This document shows positions 8,321 to 15,718 of a DNA stretch of 26,008 nt, one piece after another (positions within the stretch are counted from its first letter, which is position 1; each line of letters begins with the position of its first letter). This DNA is from Uruburuella suis. GTDB taxonomy: Bacteria; Pseudomonadota; Gammaproteobacteria; Burkholderiales; Neisseriaceae. The notes beneath the pieces were generated by a model. That model was not told where the DNA came from. It searched no databases and was given only the letters and a program-made list of their open reading frames with translations. The position numbers and the translations under genes are program-made. The DNA lies in the NCBI RefSeq assembly GCF_004341385.1, contig NZ_SLXE01000008.1, positions 69,161 to 95,168 of the forward strand, in the 5' to 3' direction.

Positions 8321-9490
8321 ATGAACATTACCATCGCAGGAACAGGCTATGTCGGCCTGTCAAACGCCATGCTGTTGGCGCAGCATAACCAAGTAACCGC
8401 TTTAGATATTGACGCAGCCAAAGTGGCTTTGTTGAATAAACGCCAATCTCCGATTATCGATGCGGAAATCGAAGATTTTTTGGCCAATAAGCCTTTAAAT
8501 TTTCAAGCCACTTTAGATAAAAAATCGGCTTATAGCCAAGCTGATTTTGTGGTTATCGCCACGCCCACGGATTACGATCCGCAAAGTAATTACTTCAACA
8601 CCCAATCGGTTGAAGCGGTGGCGCGGGATGTGATGGCCATTAATCCTGATGCAGTGATGATTATCAAGTCCACGGTGCCGGTGGGGTTTACCGAGCGCTT
8701 AAAGCAGGATTTGGGCACGGAAAATATTATTTTCTCCCCCGAATTTCTGCGTGAAGGCAAGGCGCTGTACGATAATCTTTACCCGAGCCGGATTATTGTG
8801 GGCGAGCGCTCTGCGCGGGCGCAGCAGTTTGCTGATTTGCTGAAATCGGCTGCTTTAAAACAAGATGTGGAGGTGTTGCTCACTGATAACACTGAAGCCG
8901 AAGCCATCAAGCTCTTTGCCAACACCTATCTGGCCATGCGGGTGGCGTATTTTAATGAGCTGGATACTTATGCCGCAGCGCATGGTTTGGATGCCCGCCA
9001 GATTATCGATGGCGTGTGCCTCGATCCGCGCATCGGCAGCCATTATAATAATCCGAGCTTTGGCTATGGCGGCTATTGTCTGCCGAAAGACACCAAGCAA
9101 TTGCTGGCCAATTATCAAGATGTGCCACAAAATATGATTCATGCGATTGTGGAAGCCAACCGCACCCGCAAAGATTTTATTGCTGAAGATATTTTAAAGC
9201 GCAATCCGACCACAGTAGGCATTTATCGCCTGATTATGAAAGCCGGCTCGGATAATTTCCGCGCTTCCTCGATTCAAGGCATTATGAAGCGATTGAAAGC
9301 CAAAGGCATTGAGGTGGTGGTGTATGAGCCCGTGCTGCACGAAGCTGAATTTTTTCATTCTAAAGTGATTAACAATTTGGCCGATTTCAAACAGGTTTCC
9401 GATGTGATTGTGGCAAACCGGGTTACTGAAGATTTGGAAGATGTTTTGAATAAAGTATACAGCAGGGATCTATCCGGCTCTGATGCTTGA
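8321..9490 (+). CDS. ugd: UDP-glucose 6-dehydrogenase
   Basis: Ugd oxidises UDP-glucose to UDP-glucuronate with two NAD+, in the cytoplasm. The 389-residue length and sequence are very close to enterobacterial Ugd/KfiD. The NAD Rossmann motif GTGYVGLSN is at 7-15, followed by ATPTDYDP (80-87), KSTVPVGFT, SPEFLREGKALYDN, the catalytic lysine in EAIKLFANTYLAMR (Lys197), and the catalytic Cys253 in GYGGYCLPKDTKQL. It starts 4 bp after the previous stop with little Shine-Dalgarno signal, so it is probably coupled. GC content returns to the chromosomal level here, so this gene may have a different origin from the two before it. As the last gene of the cassette, before a terminator, it indicates that the capsule contains glucuronate or a sugar derived from it. 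Confidence 0.96.
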   Translation: MNITIAGTGYVGLSNAMLLAQHNQVTALDIDAAKVALLNKRQSPIIDAEIEDFLANKPLNFQATLDKKSAYSQADFVVIATPTDYDPQSNYFNTQSVEAVARDVMAINPDAVMIIKSTVPVGFTERLKQDLGTENIIFSPEFLREGKALYDNLYPSRIIVGERSARAQQFADLLKSAALKQDVEVLLTDNTEAEAIKLFANTYLAMRVAYFNELDTYAAAHGLDARQIIDGVCLDPRIGSHYNNPSFGYGGYCLPKDTKQLLANYQDVPQNMIHAIVEANRTRKDFIAEDILKRNPTTVGIYRLIMKAGSDNFRASSIQGIMKRLKAKGIEVVVYEPVLHEAEFFHSKVINNLADFKQVSDVIVANRVTEDLEDVLNKVYSRDLSGSDA

Positions 9491-9504
9491 TTAAACCAAA
9501 AGGT

Positions 9505-9534
9505 AAAAGCAGGCCGCATGGTCTGCTTTTATTC
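9505..9534 (+). terminator. intrinsic terminator of the capsule synthesis operon
   Basis: An 11-bp stem (9505-9515 with 9520-9530, one G-U pair) around the 4-nt loop GCAT ends in a T-rich stretch, 14 bp after the ugd stop. Unlike most hairpins here it is not built from uptake sequences. Confidence 0.8.
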
Positions 9535-9701
9535 TATGCCGATAAATTTAATCACCTTAAAACCCTCTTTATTTTCATGCATTAAGCATTCGCCCTGCCC
9601 AAGCTTTTCTATCGTTTTCCGGCATCCATTATGTTCATGCAGCCTGAGCCGGTTGGCCGGAAAATCAGCAATCAAGTAAACTATTCCTTAGGAGCCGTAT
9701 T
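9535..9701. other. gap between ugd and the GT2 gene
   Basis: No plus-strand gene is visible. A minus-strand frame of 48 codons (9675 down to 9529, TTG start with AAGGA 9 bp upstream) is open but overlaps the terminator and resembles nothing I know; it may be a gene remnant or chance. The plus-strand ribosome-binding site TAGGAG (9689-9694) serves the next gene. Confidence 0.4.
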
Positions 9702-11171
9702 GTGCTTTCTTTCTTAAAACGTGTGCAACGCAAACGGCAAATCAAGAAAAATAAATTTTTGCTGGTGGCGGCTTATATGCGCCGAACAGGCGGCAAGTCC
9801 GGCTGGCCAGGCTATGTTTATTACCGCCTCGGTATGTATCAATCTGCGGCGGCTCAGCCCTATCAAGGCCGAAGCTGGAAAATTTGGCTGGCTTATACGG
9901 TGTCGCTTGCTGCTTGCGGCCAACATAAAAAGGCCCGACGAATTGTGTTGAAGCTTATCAAAACGCCGCTGTTCGGCCGCAAGCAGAAAATTGCATTGGC
10001 CGATTCTTTAGCTCCTTTTTCCCCCTCGCTGGCGCTTTCAGTGCTGGAGAAAGTGAATAATAAACCGCCGGCGTTGCATGCCGCTTTATTATTGCGCTTA
10101 GATAGAAAAATGGAAGCACATGCGCTTTTAAATCCGGTGATGCACACCGATTGGATAAAGCATAAGCCCGAACTTTCTCTATTAATGGCAAATGCTGCCT
10201 CTTCCTCTCCCCAAAAACAGCTTAATTATGCCAATCAATTTATGGAAGCTTATGGCTTGGATCAATTAAGCTTAAAAGATGCTTCACTGCCATTTGGCGC
10301 GGGCAATTTAAGCTGCCACATAGAATCTGCTGCCACTGATGGGCCTTTAGTCAGCATTTTGGTCACTGCTTTCCGAAGTGCCGAGCGCATCGGCTATGCG
10401 CTGGATTCTTTATTGCAGCAAACCTACCGCAACATCGAAATTATCGTGGTTGACGATGCCGGTGATGATGACACTGAAAATATCGTTCAAAGCATGGCAA
10501 GCCAAGACGGCCGGCTGCGCTATATCAAGCTGCCGGTCAATGTCGGCACATTCACAGCCAAAAATATGGGGCTCAAGCTTGCAGGCGGTGAGTTTATTAC
10601 CTGCCATGATTCTGATGATTGGGCGCACCCGCGCAAAATCGAATATCAAATTCAACCTTTATTGGCCAACCCAAGCTTGATATACACCACTTCGCAATGG
10701 GTGAGGGTGGAAGACAACGGTATGTATTATGCACGCCCGGTGCACCCGTTGATGCGGCTAAACCCCGCATCGCCTTTATTCCGCAAAAAAATCGTACTGG
10801 CCGAAACAGGCGTGTGGGATTGGGTGCGAACAGGTGCCGACAGTGAATTTGCCGAACGGCTCAAGTGGGTGTTTGGTGCAAAAGCTTCCATTCAAATCAA
10901 AAAGCCATTAACATTTGGTGCACATCGGGCAGACTCCTTAATGACGGCACCTGAAACCGGTTATGACTCGAATGGGGTTTCGCCCGCCCGCTTGGCTTAT
11001 TGGGAAGCTTGGCGCTCATGGCACATTGCTTGCCTGAATAGCGGCAAAGCGCCGTTGATTGCTTCAGACGGCCAAGGCAGCCGCCCATTTCCCGTGCCAC
11101 ATAATTTGATGGTTCGGGCTGAGAAAATTCAAATTTGCTCAGATTATATAAAAGCACTTAAATCGGCCTAA
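9702..11171 (+). CDS. GT2-family glycosyltransferase-like protein of the capsule locus (CtrG candidate)
   Basis: This 489-residue protein starts at GTG, 7 bp after TAGGAG. The first 215 residues are basic, then helical, and may be TPR-like or membrane-associating. Residues about 216-400 form a GT2 (GT-A) domain: VSILVTAFRSAERIGYALDSLLQQTY, IEIIVVDDAGDDDT, NVGTFTAKNMGL, and the DxD-like CHDSDDWAHP (301-310). No transmembrane helix is seen. It lies outside the terminated cassette, with its own start signals and higher GC, so it is probably a conserved locus gene rather than type-specific. Meningococcal loci carry ctrG, a glycosyltransferase-like gene needed for proper surface display, near this position; this gene could be its equivalent. 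I have not aligned the two, so the symbol is left blank. Confidence 0.75.
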   Translation: MLSFLKRVQRKRQIKKNKFLLVAAYMRRTGGKSGWPGYVYYRLGMYQSAAAQPYQGRSWKIWLAYTVSLAACGQHKKARRIVLKLIKTPLFGRKQKIALADSLAPFSPSLALSVLEKVNNKPPALHAALLLRLDRKMEAHALLNPVMHTDWIKHKPELSLLMANAASSSPQKQLNYANQFMEAYGLDQLSLKDASLPFGAGNLSCHIESAATDGPLVSILVTAFRSAERIGYALDSLLQQTYRNIEIIVVDDAGDDDTENIVQSMASQDGRLRYIKLPVNVGTFTAKNMGLKLAGGEFITCHDSDDWAHPRKIEYQIQPLLANPSLIYTTSQWVRVEDNGMYYARPVHPLMRLNPASPLFRKKIVLAETGVWDWVRTGADSEFAERLKWVFGAKASIQIKKPLTFGAHRADSLMTAPETGYDSNGVSPARLAYWEAWRSWHIACLNSGKAPLIASDGQGSRPFPVPHNLMVRAEKIQICSDYIKALKSA

Positions 11172-11198
11172 ATGTATCGCTATCGAGCTGCCTTTCTA

Positions 11199-11357
11199 GA
11201 ATCTGTTCACAATTCATCCGCGAGTAAGATTTTGAGGGCAAAAGCGTGCTTGCAAGACGAAAAGCACAGCAAGGTTGAACACCTTGCGAGCATTTTCAAC
11301 GCAGCAGGCGCGTTTTTGAGCCAAAAGATTGCCGCGTGATGAAATGTAAACAGACCC
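11199..11357. mobile_element. 159-bp miniature inverted-repeat element upstream of kdsA
   Basis: The left end GAATCTGTTCACAATTCATC and the reverse complement of the right end, GGGTCTGTTTACATTTCATC, match at nearly all positions and continue into CGCG on both sides, giving terminal inverted repeats of about 24 bp. The ends are flanked by CTA at the left and by (C)TA at the right, consistent with a short target duplication. The interior has no transposase. A 55-codon frame starting at 11172 is open through the element but looks accidental. The element fills most of the gap before kdsA and probably separates it from its ancestral promoter. Confidence 0.6.
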
Positions 11358-11396
11358 TAAGACAGAATGATAAAAATCAAAGGATTAAATGTAAAT

Positions 11397-12233
11397 ATGA
11401 AACTCAGCCATTTCTCTCTCTCCAATAGCGCCCCCTTTACCCTCTTCGGCGGCTTAAACGTGCTGGAAAACTTGGATTCCACGCTTTTTGCCTGCGAAAA
11501 ATACGTTGAAGTTACCGATAAGCTCGGCATTCCTTATGTGTTCAAGGCTTCTTTTGATAAGGCCAACCGCTCTTCCATCCATTCTTATCGCGGCGTAGGG
11601 CTGGAAGAGGGAATGAAGATTTTTGCTGCGGTGAAAAAAGAATTCAACGTGCCGGTGATCACTGATGTGCACGAGCCTTATCAATGCGAGCCGGTGGCGG
11701 AAGTGTGTGATGTGTTGCAGCTGCCGGCATTTTTGGCGCGCCAAACCGATTTAGTGGTGGCGATGGCCAAAACGGGGCGCGTGATCAATATCAAAAAGCC
11801 GCAATTTTTAAGCCCGTCGCAAATGGGCAATATCGTGGAAAAATTTAAAGAAGCAGGCAATGAGCAGCTGATTTTATGCGAGCGTGGCTCCAGCTTCGGC
11901 TACGATAATTTGGTGGTGGATATGCTGGGCTTCGGAGTGATGAAAAAAAGTTGCGGCGATTTGCCGATTATTTTTGATGTAACCCATTCTTTGCAACAGC
12001 GCGCTTCCGGCGCCTCGGCTTCGGGCGGGCGGCGCGAGCAAGTGCTCGATTTGGCGCTGGCCGGGATGGCCACCCGCTTGGCCGGTTTGTTTTTAGAAGC
12101 GCATCCCAATCCGGATAAAGCCCGCTGCGATGGCCCCAGCGCTTTGCCGCTGGATAAGCTGGAAGATTTCTTGGTGCGCGTAAAAGCGGTGGATGATGTG
12201 GTGAAATCTTTTTCACCTTTAGAAATCAAATAA
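11397..12233 (+). CDS. kdsA: 3-deoxy-D-manno-octulosonate 8-phosphate synthase
   Basis: KdsA condenses arabinose 5-phosphate with phosphoenolpyruvate to Kdo-8-phosphate in the cytoplasm. The sequence follows known KdsA proteins closely: FTLFGGLNVLEN, KLGIPYVFKASFDKANRSSIHSYRG split over two adjacent strands, LQLPAFLARQTDLV, KPQFLSPSQM, CERGSSFGYDNLVVDM, FDVTHSLQ and SGGRR. Asn21 in the NVLE motif marks the metal-independent class, as in E. coli. The start at 11397 gives 278 residues; an in-frame ATG at 11367 would add ten and cannot be excluded, because AAAGGA (11379-11384) is 12 bp from the chosen start. Kdo serves both LOS and the poly-Kdo capsule linker made by CtrE/CtrF. Whether this is the only kdsA of the genome or a locus copy cannot be told here. 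Confidence 0.95.
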   Translation: MKLSHFSLSNSAPFTLFGGLNVLENLDSTLFACEKYVEVTDKLGIPYVFKASFDKANRSSIHSYRGVGLEEGMKIFAAVKKEFNVPVITDVHEPYQCEPVAEVCDVLQLPAFLARQTDLVVAMAKTGRVINIKKPQFLSPSQMGNIVEKFKEAGNEQLILCERGSSFGYDNLVVDMLGFGVMKKSCGDLPIIFDVTHSLQQRASGASASGGRREQVLDLALAGMATRLAGLFLEAHPNPDKARCDGPSALPLDKLEDFLVRVKAVDDVVKSFSPLEIK

Positions 12234-12250
12234 ATTTTTAATCTCAACCA

Positions 12251-12285
12251 TATAGGCCGTCTGAAATTCTTTCAGACGGCCTATA
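12251..12285 (+). terminator. uptake-sequence terminator after kdsA
   Basis: A 16-bp perfect stem (12251-12266 with 12270-12285) has a 3-nt loop and consists of AGGCCGTCTGAA and its reverse complement, extended by TATA. An AT-rich tract follows. It lies 17 bp after the kdsA stop. Confidence 0.8.
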
Positions 12286-12313
12286 TAATATGCGAGCTAA
12301 TCGAAATTTAAGT

Positions 12314-12319
12314 TATAAT
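12314..12319 (+). promoter_or_regulatory. possible -10 element of galE
   Basis: A perfect TATAAT lies 32 bp before the galE start, downstream of the kdsA terminator. No good -35 hexamer is present at 16-18 bp, so the assignment is tentative. Confidence 0.35.
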
Positions 12320-12351
12320 TAACTTTTCGTAATATTATTTAACTATTTATT

Positions 12352-13368
12352 ATGGCTATTTTGGTTACTGGCGGCACGGGGTTTATCGGCTCTCATACTG
12401 TGATTGAGCTGATGCAGGCAGATTATGATGTGGTTATTCTTGATAATTTATGCAACTCCTCATTAAATATTCTGCCGCGCCTGCACCATATTTTGGAGAA
12501 AGATGTTGCTTTTTATAAGGGTGACATCCGTGACCGCTCATTATTGAAAAAAATATTTGCTTCTCACCCGATTGATACAGTAATGCATTTTGCGGGCTTG
12601 AAAGCTGTAGGCGAAAGCACTCAGCTACCCGTTAAATATTATGACAATAATGTAGTCGGCAGCTTGATTTTAGCTGAAGAAATGGCTGCGGCAGGTGTGT
12701 TTAATATTGTATTTAGCTCATCAGCCACCGTTTATGGCGACCCTGAGCGCATGCCGATTACGGAAAACATGCCGGTTGGCGGCACCACCAATCCATACGG
12801 CACATCCAAATATATGGTTGAGCGCATTTTGGCCGACATTCAAAAAGCCGATCCACGCTGGAGCGTTATATTACTGCGCTATTTCAATCCGGTTGGCGCC
12901 CATAAAAGCGGCTTGATTGGCGAGCATCCCAACGGCATTCCCAATAATCTTTTGCCATATATTTGTCAGGTTGCCTCGGGCAAGCTGCCTTATCTGTCGA
13001 TATTTGGTGATGATTATCCCACGCCTGACGGTACGGGTGTGCGTGATTATATTCACGTTGTAGATTTGGCCAACGGCCATCTAAAGGCCATGCAGGCAAA
13101 AAGCTGCCTATCGGGCGTGCACACGTTTAATTTAGGCACCGGCAATGGCTATTCCGTATTAGATATGATTAAAGCATTTGAACAAGCTTCGGGCTTAAGT
13201 GTTCCTTATCAAATCAAATCACGCAGGCCGGGCGATATTGCCACTTGTTTTGCCGACCCTTCGTTTACCCATCAGCAAACCGGCTGGCAGGCACAGCACG
13301 ATTTACATCAAATGATGGTAGATGCATGGCGCTGGCAAAGTCAAAATCCTGATGGCTATACTGATTAA
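12352..13368 (+). CDS. galE: UDP-glucose 4-epimerase
   Basis: GalE interconverts UDP-glucose and UDP-galactose using bound NAD+, in the cytoplasm. At 338 residues it is full length. The Rossmann motif VTGGTGFIGSHT is at 5-16, SSSATVYG at 122-129 holds the catalytic Ser/Thr region, and Tyr149/Lys153 in YGTSK form the catalytic pair; MHFAGLKAVGEST, LRYFNPVGAH and FNLGTGNGYSVLDM are characteristic. galE is a standard member of Neisseria capsule loci (region D), serving LOS and, where needed, the capsule. Hairpins on both sides suggest a monocistronic unit. No clear Shine-Dalgarno sequence precedes ATG. Substrate specificity for UDP-GlcNAc/GalNAc as well is possible and not decidable by eye. Confidence 0.95.
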   Translation: MAILVTGGTGFIGSHTVIELMQADYDVVILDNLCNSSLNILPRLHHILEKDVAFYKGDIRDRSLLKKIFASHPIDTVMHFAGLKAVGESTQLPVKYYDNNVVGSLILAEEMAAAGVFNIVFSSSATVYGDPERMPITENMPVGGTTNPYGTSKYMVERILADIQKADPRWSVILLRYFNPVGAHKSGLIGEHPNGIPNNLLPYICQVASGKLPYLSIFGDDYPTPDGTGVRDYIHVVDLANGHLKAMQAKSCLSGVHTFNLGTGNGYSVLDMIKAFEQASGLSVPYQIKSRRPGDIATCFADPSFTHQQTGWQAQHDLHQMMVDAWRWQSQNPDGYTD

Positions 13369-13463
13369 TTTCAAATACATACCAAGCTATTTCAAACAAT
13401 TAAATTTTACACCGAACAAAATATTCATTTTAATTTTCAAAAATCAAACAACATTAAATCATC

Positions 13464-13500
13464 AGGCCGTCTGAGCCTTTCAGACGGCCATTTATTTCTT
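13464..13500 (+). terminator. uptake-sequence terminator after galE
   Basis: GGCCGTCTGA (13465-13474) pairs with TCAGACGGCC (13480-13489) across a 5-nt loop, followed by ATTTATTTCTT. It lies about 95 bp after the galE stop. Confidence 0.7.
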
Positions 13501-13573
13501 CAATGATTTTCTCATTTCCCGATAAATTGCATGTTAAAATAACATTACCGTTTATCGATAAATTTTACCTCTC

Positions 13574-15670
13574 GTGCACAACGCCCTTATTTTCTCCCGC
13601 GGCATTTGGAATATTCCCCATCTTGCCGCTTTTCTGCCTGAATGCCATTTGCAAAAAGCGGGCTTCTTGATGCCTGCCCGGCCGGATGTGGTGATGGGCT
13701 GGGGTTTGCGCTCGTCTGCCCGCAAAGCGCGTGCTTATGCGACGCAGCGCGAGTTGCCTTATATTGCATTAGAAGATGGCTTTTTGCGGTCGCTCGGTTT
13801 GGGTGTGGCGGGTTGGCCGCCCTTTTCGATGGTGCATGATGATCTCGGTATTTATTACGACACTTCCCGCCCTTCACGCTTGGAGCAATTGCTTTTAGCT
13901 GCAGATAATATGCCGTCTGAAACTTTGGCTGAGGCGCAAAAGGCCATCGGGCTGATTGTGGCAAACCGTTTGTCTAAATACAATCATGCGCCTGATTTTT
14001 CAGAAACGTCATCCCCGCAGGCAGTAAGCGGGGACAGTCTGATAAGCAGGCCGTCTGAAAAAAAACGGGTGTTGGTGATTGATCAAACCTTTGGCGATAT
14101 GGCGGTGCAATGCGGCGGCGCGGATGCGGCCACGTTTGAAAATATGTTTCAGACGGCCTTGCAAGAAAATCCCGATGCGGAAATTTGGGTGAAAACCCAT
14201 CCGGACGTGCTGAGCGGTAAAAAGCGCGGCTATCTTGGCCATCTTTCTTCAAATGCTGAAAATGTGCGGCTTTTGGCGCAAGACATCAACCCGATTTCGC
14301 TGCTGCTGCAAGTGGATAAAGTTTATTGCGTTACCTCGCAAATGGGCTTCGAGGCGCTTTTATGCGGCAAGCCGGTGGCCACGTTTGGCTTGCCTTGGTA
14401 TGCCGGCTGGGGCGTGAGCGATGACCGCCATGCCGATATTGCCGCGCTGGACGCACAAAGCCGCCGCGCGCCGCGCACGCTCACGCAGCTTTTTGCCGCC
14501 GCTTATCTGCAATATAGCCGCTATATCAATCCCAACACCGGCGAGGCCGGCACGCTGTTTGATGTGATCGATTATTTGGCCGCCGCCCGCCGCCTGAATG
14601 AAAAGCTACGTGGGGATTTGTATTGTGTGGGCATGTCAATATGGAAGCGTGCGGTGATGAAGCCTTTTTTCAAAGTGCCCTCATGCCGTCTGCACTTTGT
14701 GCCATCGCTAAAAAAATTGCAAAAAACGGCTTTGCCGCCTGATGCACGTCTGTTGGTGTGGAGCCGCGGCCATGATGATCTGATTGATTTTGCCCACAGT
14801 CGCGCACTCCCGTTGCTGCGTATGGAAGACGGCTTTATCCGCTCTGTGGGGCTGGGCAGCAATTTGGTGCCGCCGCTCTCATTGGTGATTGATGATATGG
14901 GCATTTATTTCAATGCCGAAATGCCCTCCCGCCTAGAGCATATTTTGCAGAATCAGCTTTTTAATGAACAAGACTTCCAAACAGCCTCATCACTACAAAC
15001 TATGCTTACGGAAGGCGCCATCACAAAATACAATGTAGGCCACAAAGCATTCAATCGGCCGGCTACCGATAAAAAAATTCTACTTGTGCCCGGCCAAGTG
15101 GAAGATGATGCATCTATCCGTTACGGCTCGCCGAAAATCTATAAAAATCTGGATTTGCTGCAAACAGTGCGCCAACTCAATCCTGATGCTTATATTCTCT
15201 ACAAGCCGCACCCTGATGTGGTGACCGGCAACCGCATCGGCCATATCAACACCTCAGATGCTGTCCGATATGCCGATGATGTTATCACTAAAGCCGATAT
15301 TCTCAGCTGCCTGCAGCATGTTGATGAAGTGCACACCATGACCTCGCTCACCGGCTTTGAAGCCCTGCTGCGCGGCAAAACCGTGTATTGCTATGGCTTA
15401 CCTTTTTACGCCGGCTGGGGGCTGACTCAGGATTACCTAGCTCTTCAGCGCCGCAACCGCAAGCTGGCGTTATGGGAGCTGATAGCCGGTACTTTAATTC
15501 ACTATCCGGCCTATATACACCCCGCCACTCGCAGCATAACAGATGCACACACAACCATTATCACCGTAAAACAGCAAAAACAGTCGTTAAAAAACAACAA
15601 TATGTTGAGCCACAACTGGTTCAGACAGCGTATTGGTGAGTTGAAGCAGCTTTATTTGTTGTTTAAATAA
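13574..15670 (+). CDS. ctrE: CtrE/LipA (KpsC-type) capsule poly-Kdo linker transferase
   Basis: CtrE (formerly LipA) is the meningococcal homologue of KpsC. It extends the poly-Kdo linker on lyso-phosphatidylglycerol at the inner face of the inner membrane. The 698 residues match the family's size of about 700. The protein is an internal duplication, as in KpsC: each half has an EDGF(L/I)RS(L/V)GLG motif (67-76 in the first), a DD(L/M)GIY(Y/F) segment with (P)SRLE, KTHPDV or KPHPDV, a TSxxGFEALL segment, and (F/Y)GLP(W/F)YAGWG. The start is GTG; a weak signal precedes it, and no better start is seen. A repeat-derived linker lies at residues 139-165, and uptake sequences are embedded at 14048-14059 and 14148-14159. 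It is followed 48 bp later by ctrF, with no terminator between them. Confidence 0.93.
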   Translation: MHNALIFSRGIWNIPHLAAFLPECHLQKAGFLMPARPDVVMGWGLRSSARKARAYATQRELPYIALEDGFLRSLGLGVAGWPPFSMVHDDLGIYYDTSRPSRLEQLLLAADNMPSETLAEAQKAIGLIVANRLSKYNHAPDFSETSSPQAVSGDSLISRPSEKKRVLVIDQTFGDMAVQCGGADAATFENMFQTALQENPDAEIWVKTHPDVLSGKKRGYLGHLSSNAENVRLLAQDINPISLLLQVDKVYCVTSQMGFEALLCGKPVATFGLPWYAGWGVSDDRHADIAALDAQSRRAPRTLTQLFAAAYLQYSRYINPNTGEAGTLFDVIDYLAAARRLNEKLRGDLYCVGMSIWKRAVMKPFFKVPSCRLHFVPSLKKLQKTALPPDARLLVWSRGHDDLIDFAHSRALPLLRMEDGFIRSVGLGSNLVPPLSLVIDDMGIYFNAEMPSRLEHILQNQLFNEQDFQTASSLQTMLTEGAITKYNVGHKAFNRPATDKKILLVPGQVEDDASIRYGSPKIYKNLDLLQTVRQLNPDAYILYKPHPDVVTGNRIGHINTSDAVRYADDVITKADILSCLQHVDEVHTMTSLTGFEALLRGKTVYCYGLPFYAGWGLTQDYLALQRRNRKLALWELIAGTLIHYPAYIHPATRSITDAHTTIITVKQQKQSLKNNNMLSHNWFRQRIGELKQLYLLFK
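14004..14059. repeat. repeat-derived insertion in the ctrE linker
   Basis: The segment contains the short inverted repeat CCCCGC...GCGGGG and ends in a perfect AGGCCGTCTGAA (14048-14059). It is translated in frame into a Ser-rich stretch between two conserved blocks of the first KpsC domain. It looks like intergenic repeat material tolerated in a surface loop. Confidence 0.5.
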
Positions 15671-15718
15671 ACTAAAATGTTACAGTAACAAAAGCCACTA
15701 AAAAATTATTTATAACCT

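Noticed and set aside
11172..11339. 55-codon frame between the GT2 gene and kdsA
   Set aside because: Almost all of it lies within the miniature element, without a ribosome-binding site; treated as accidental.
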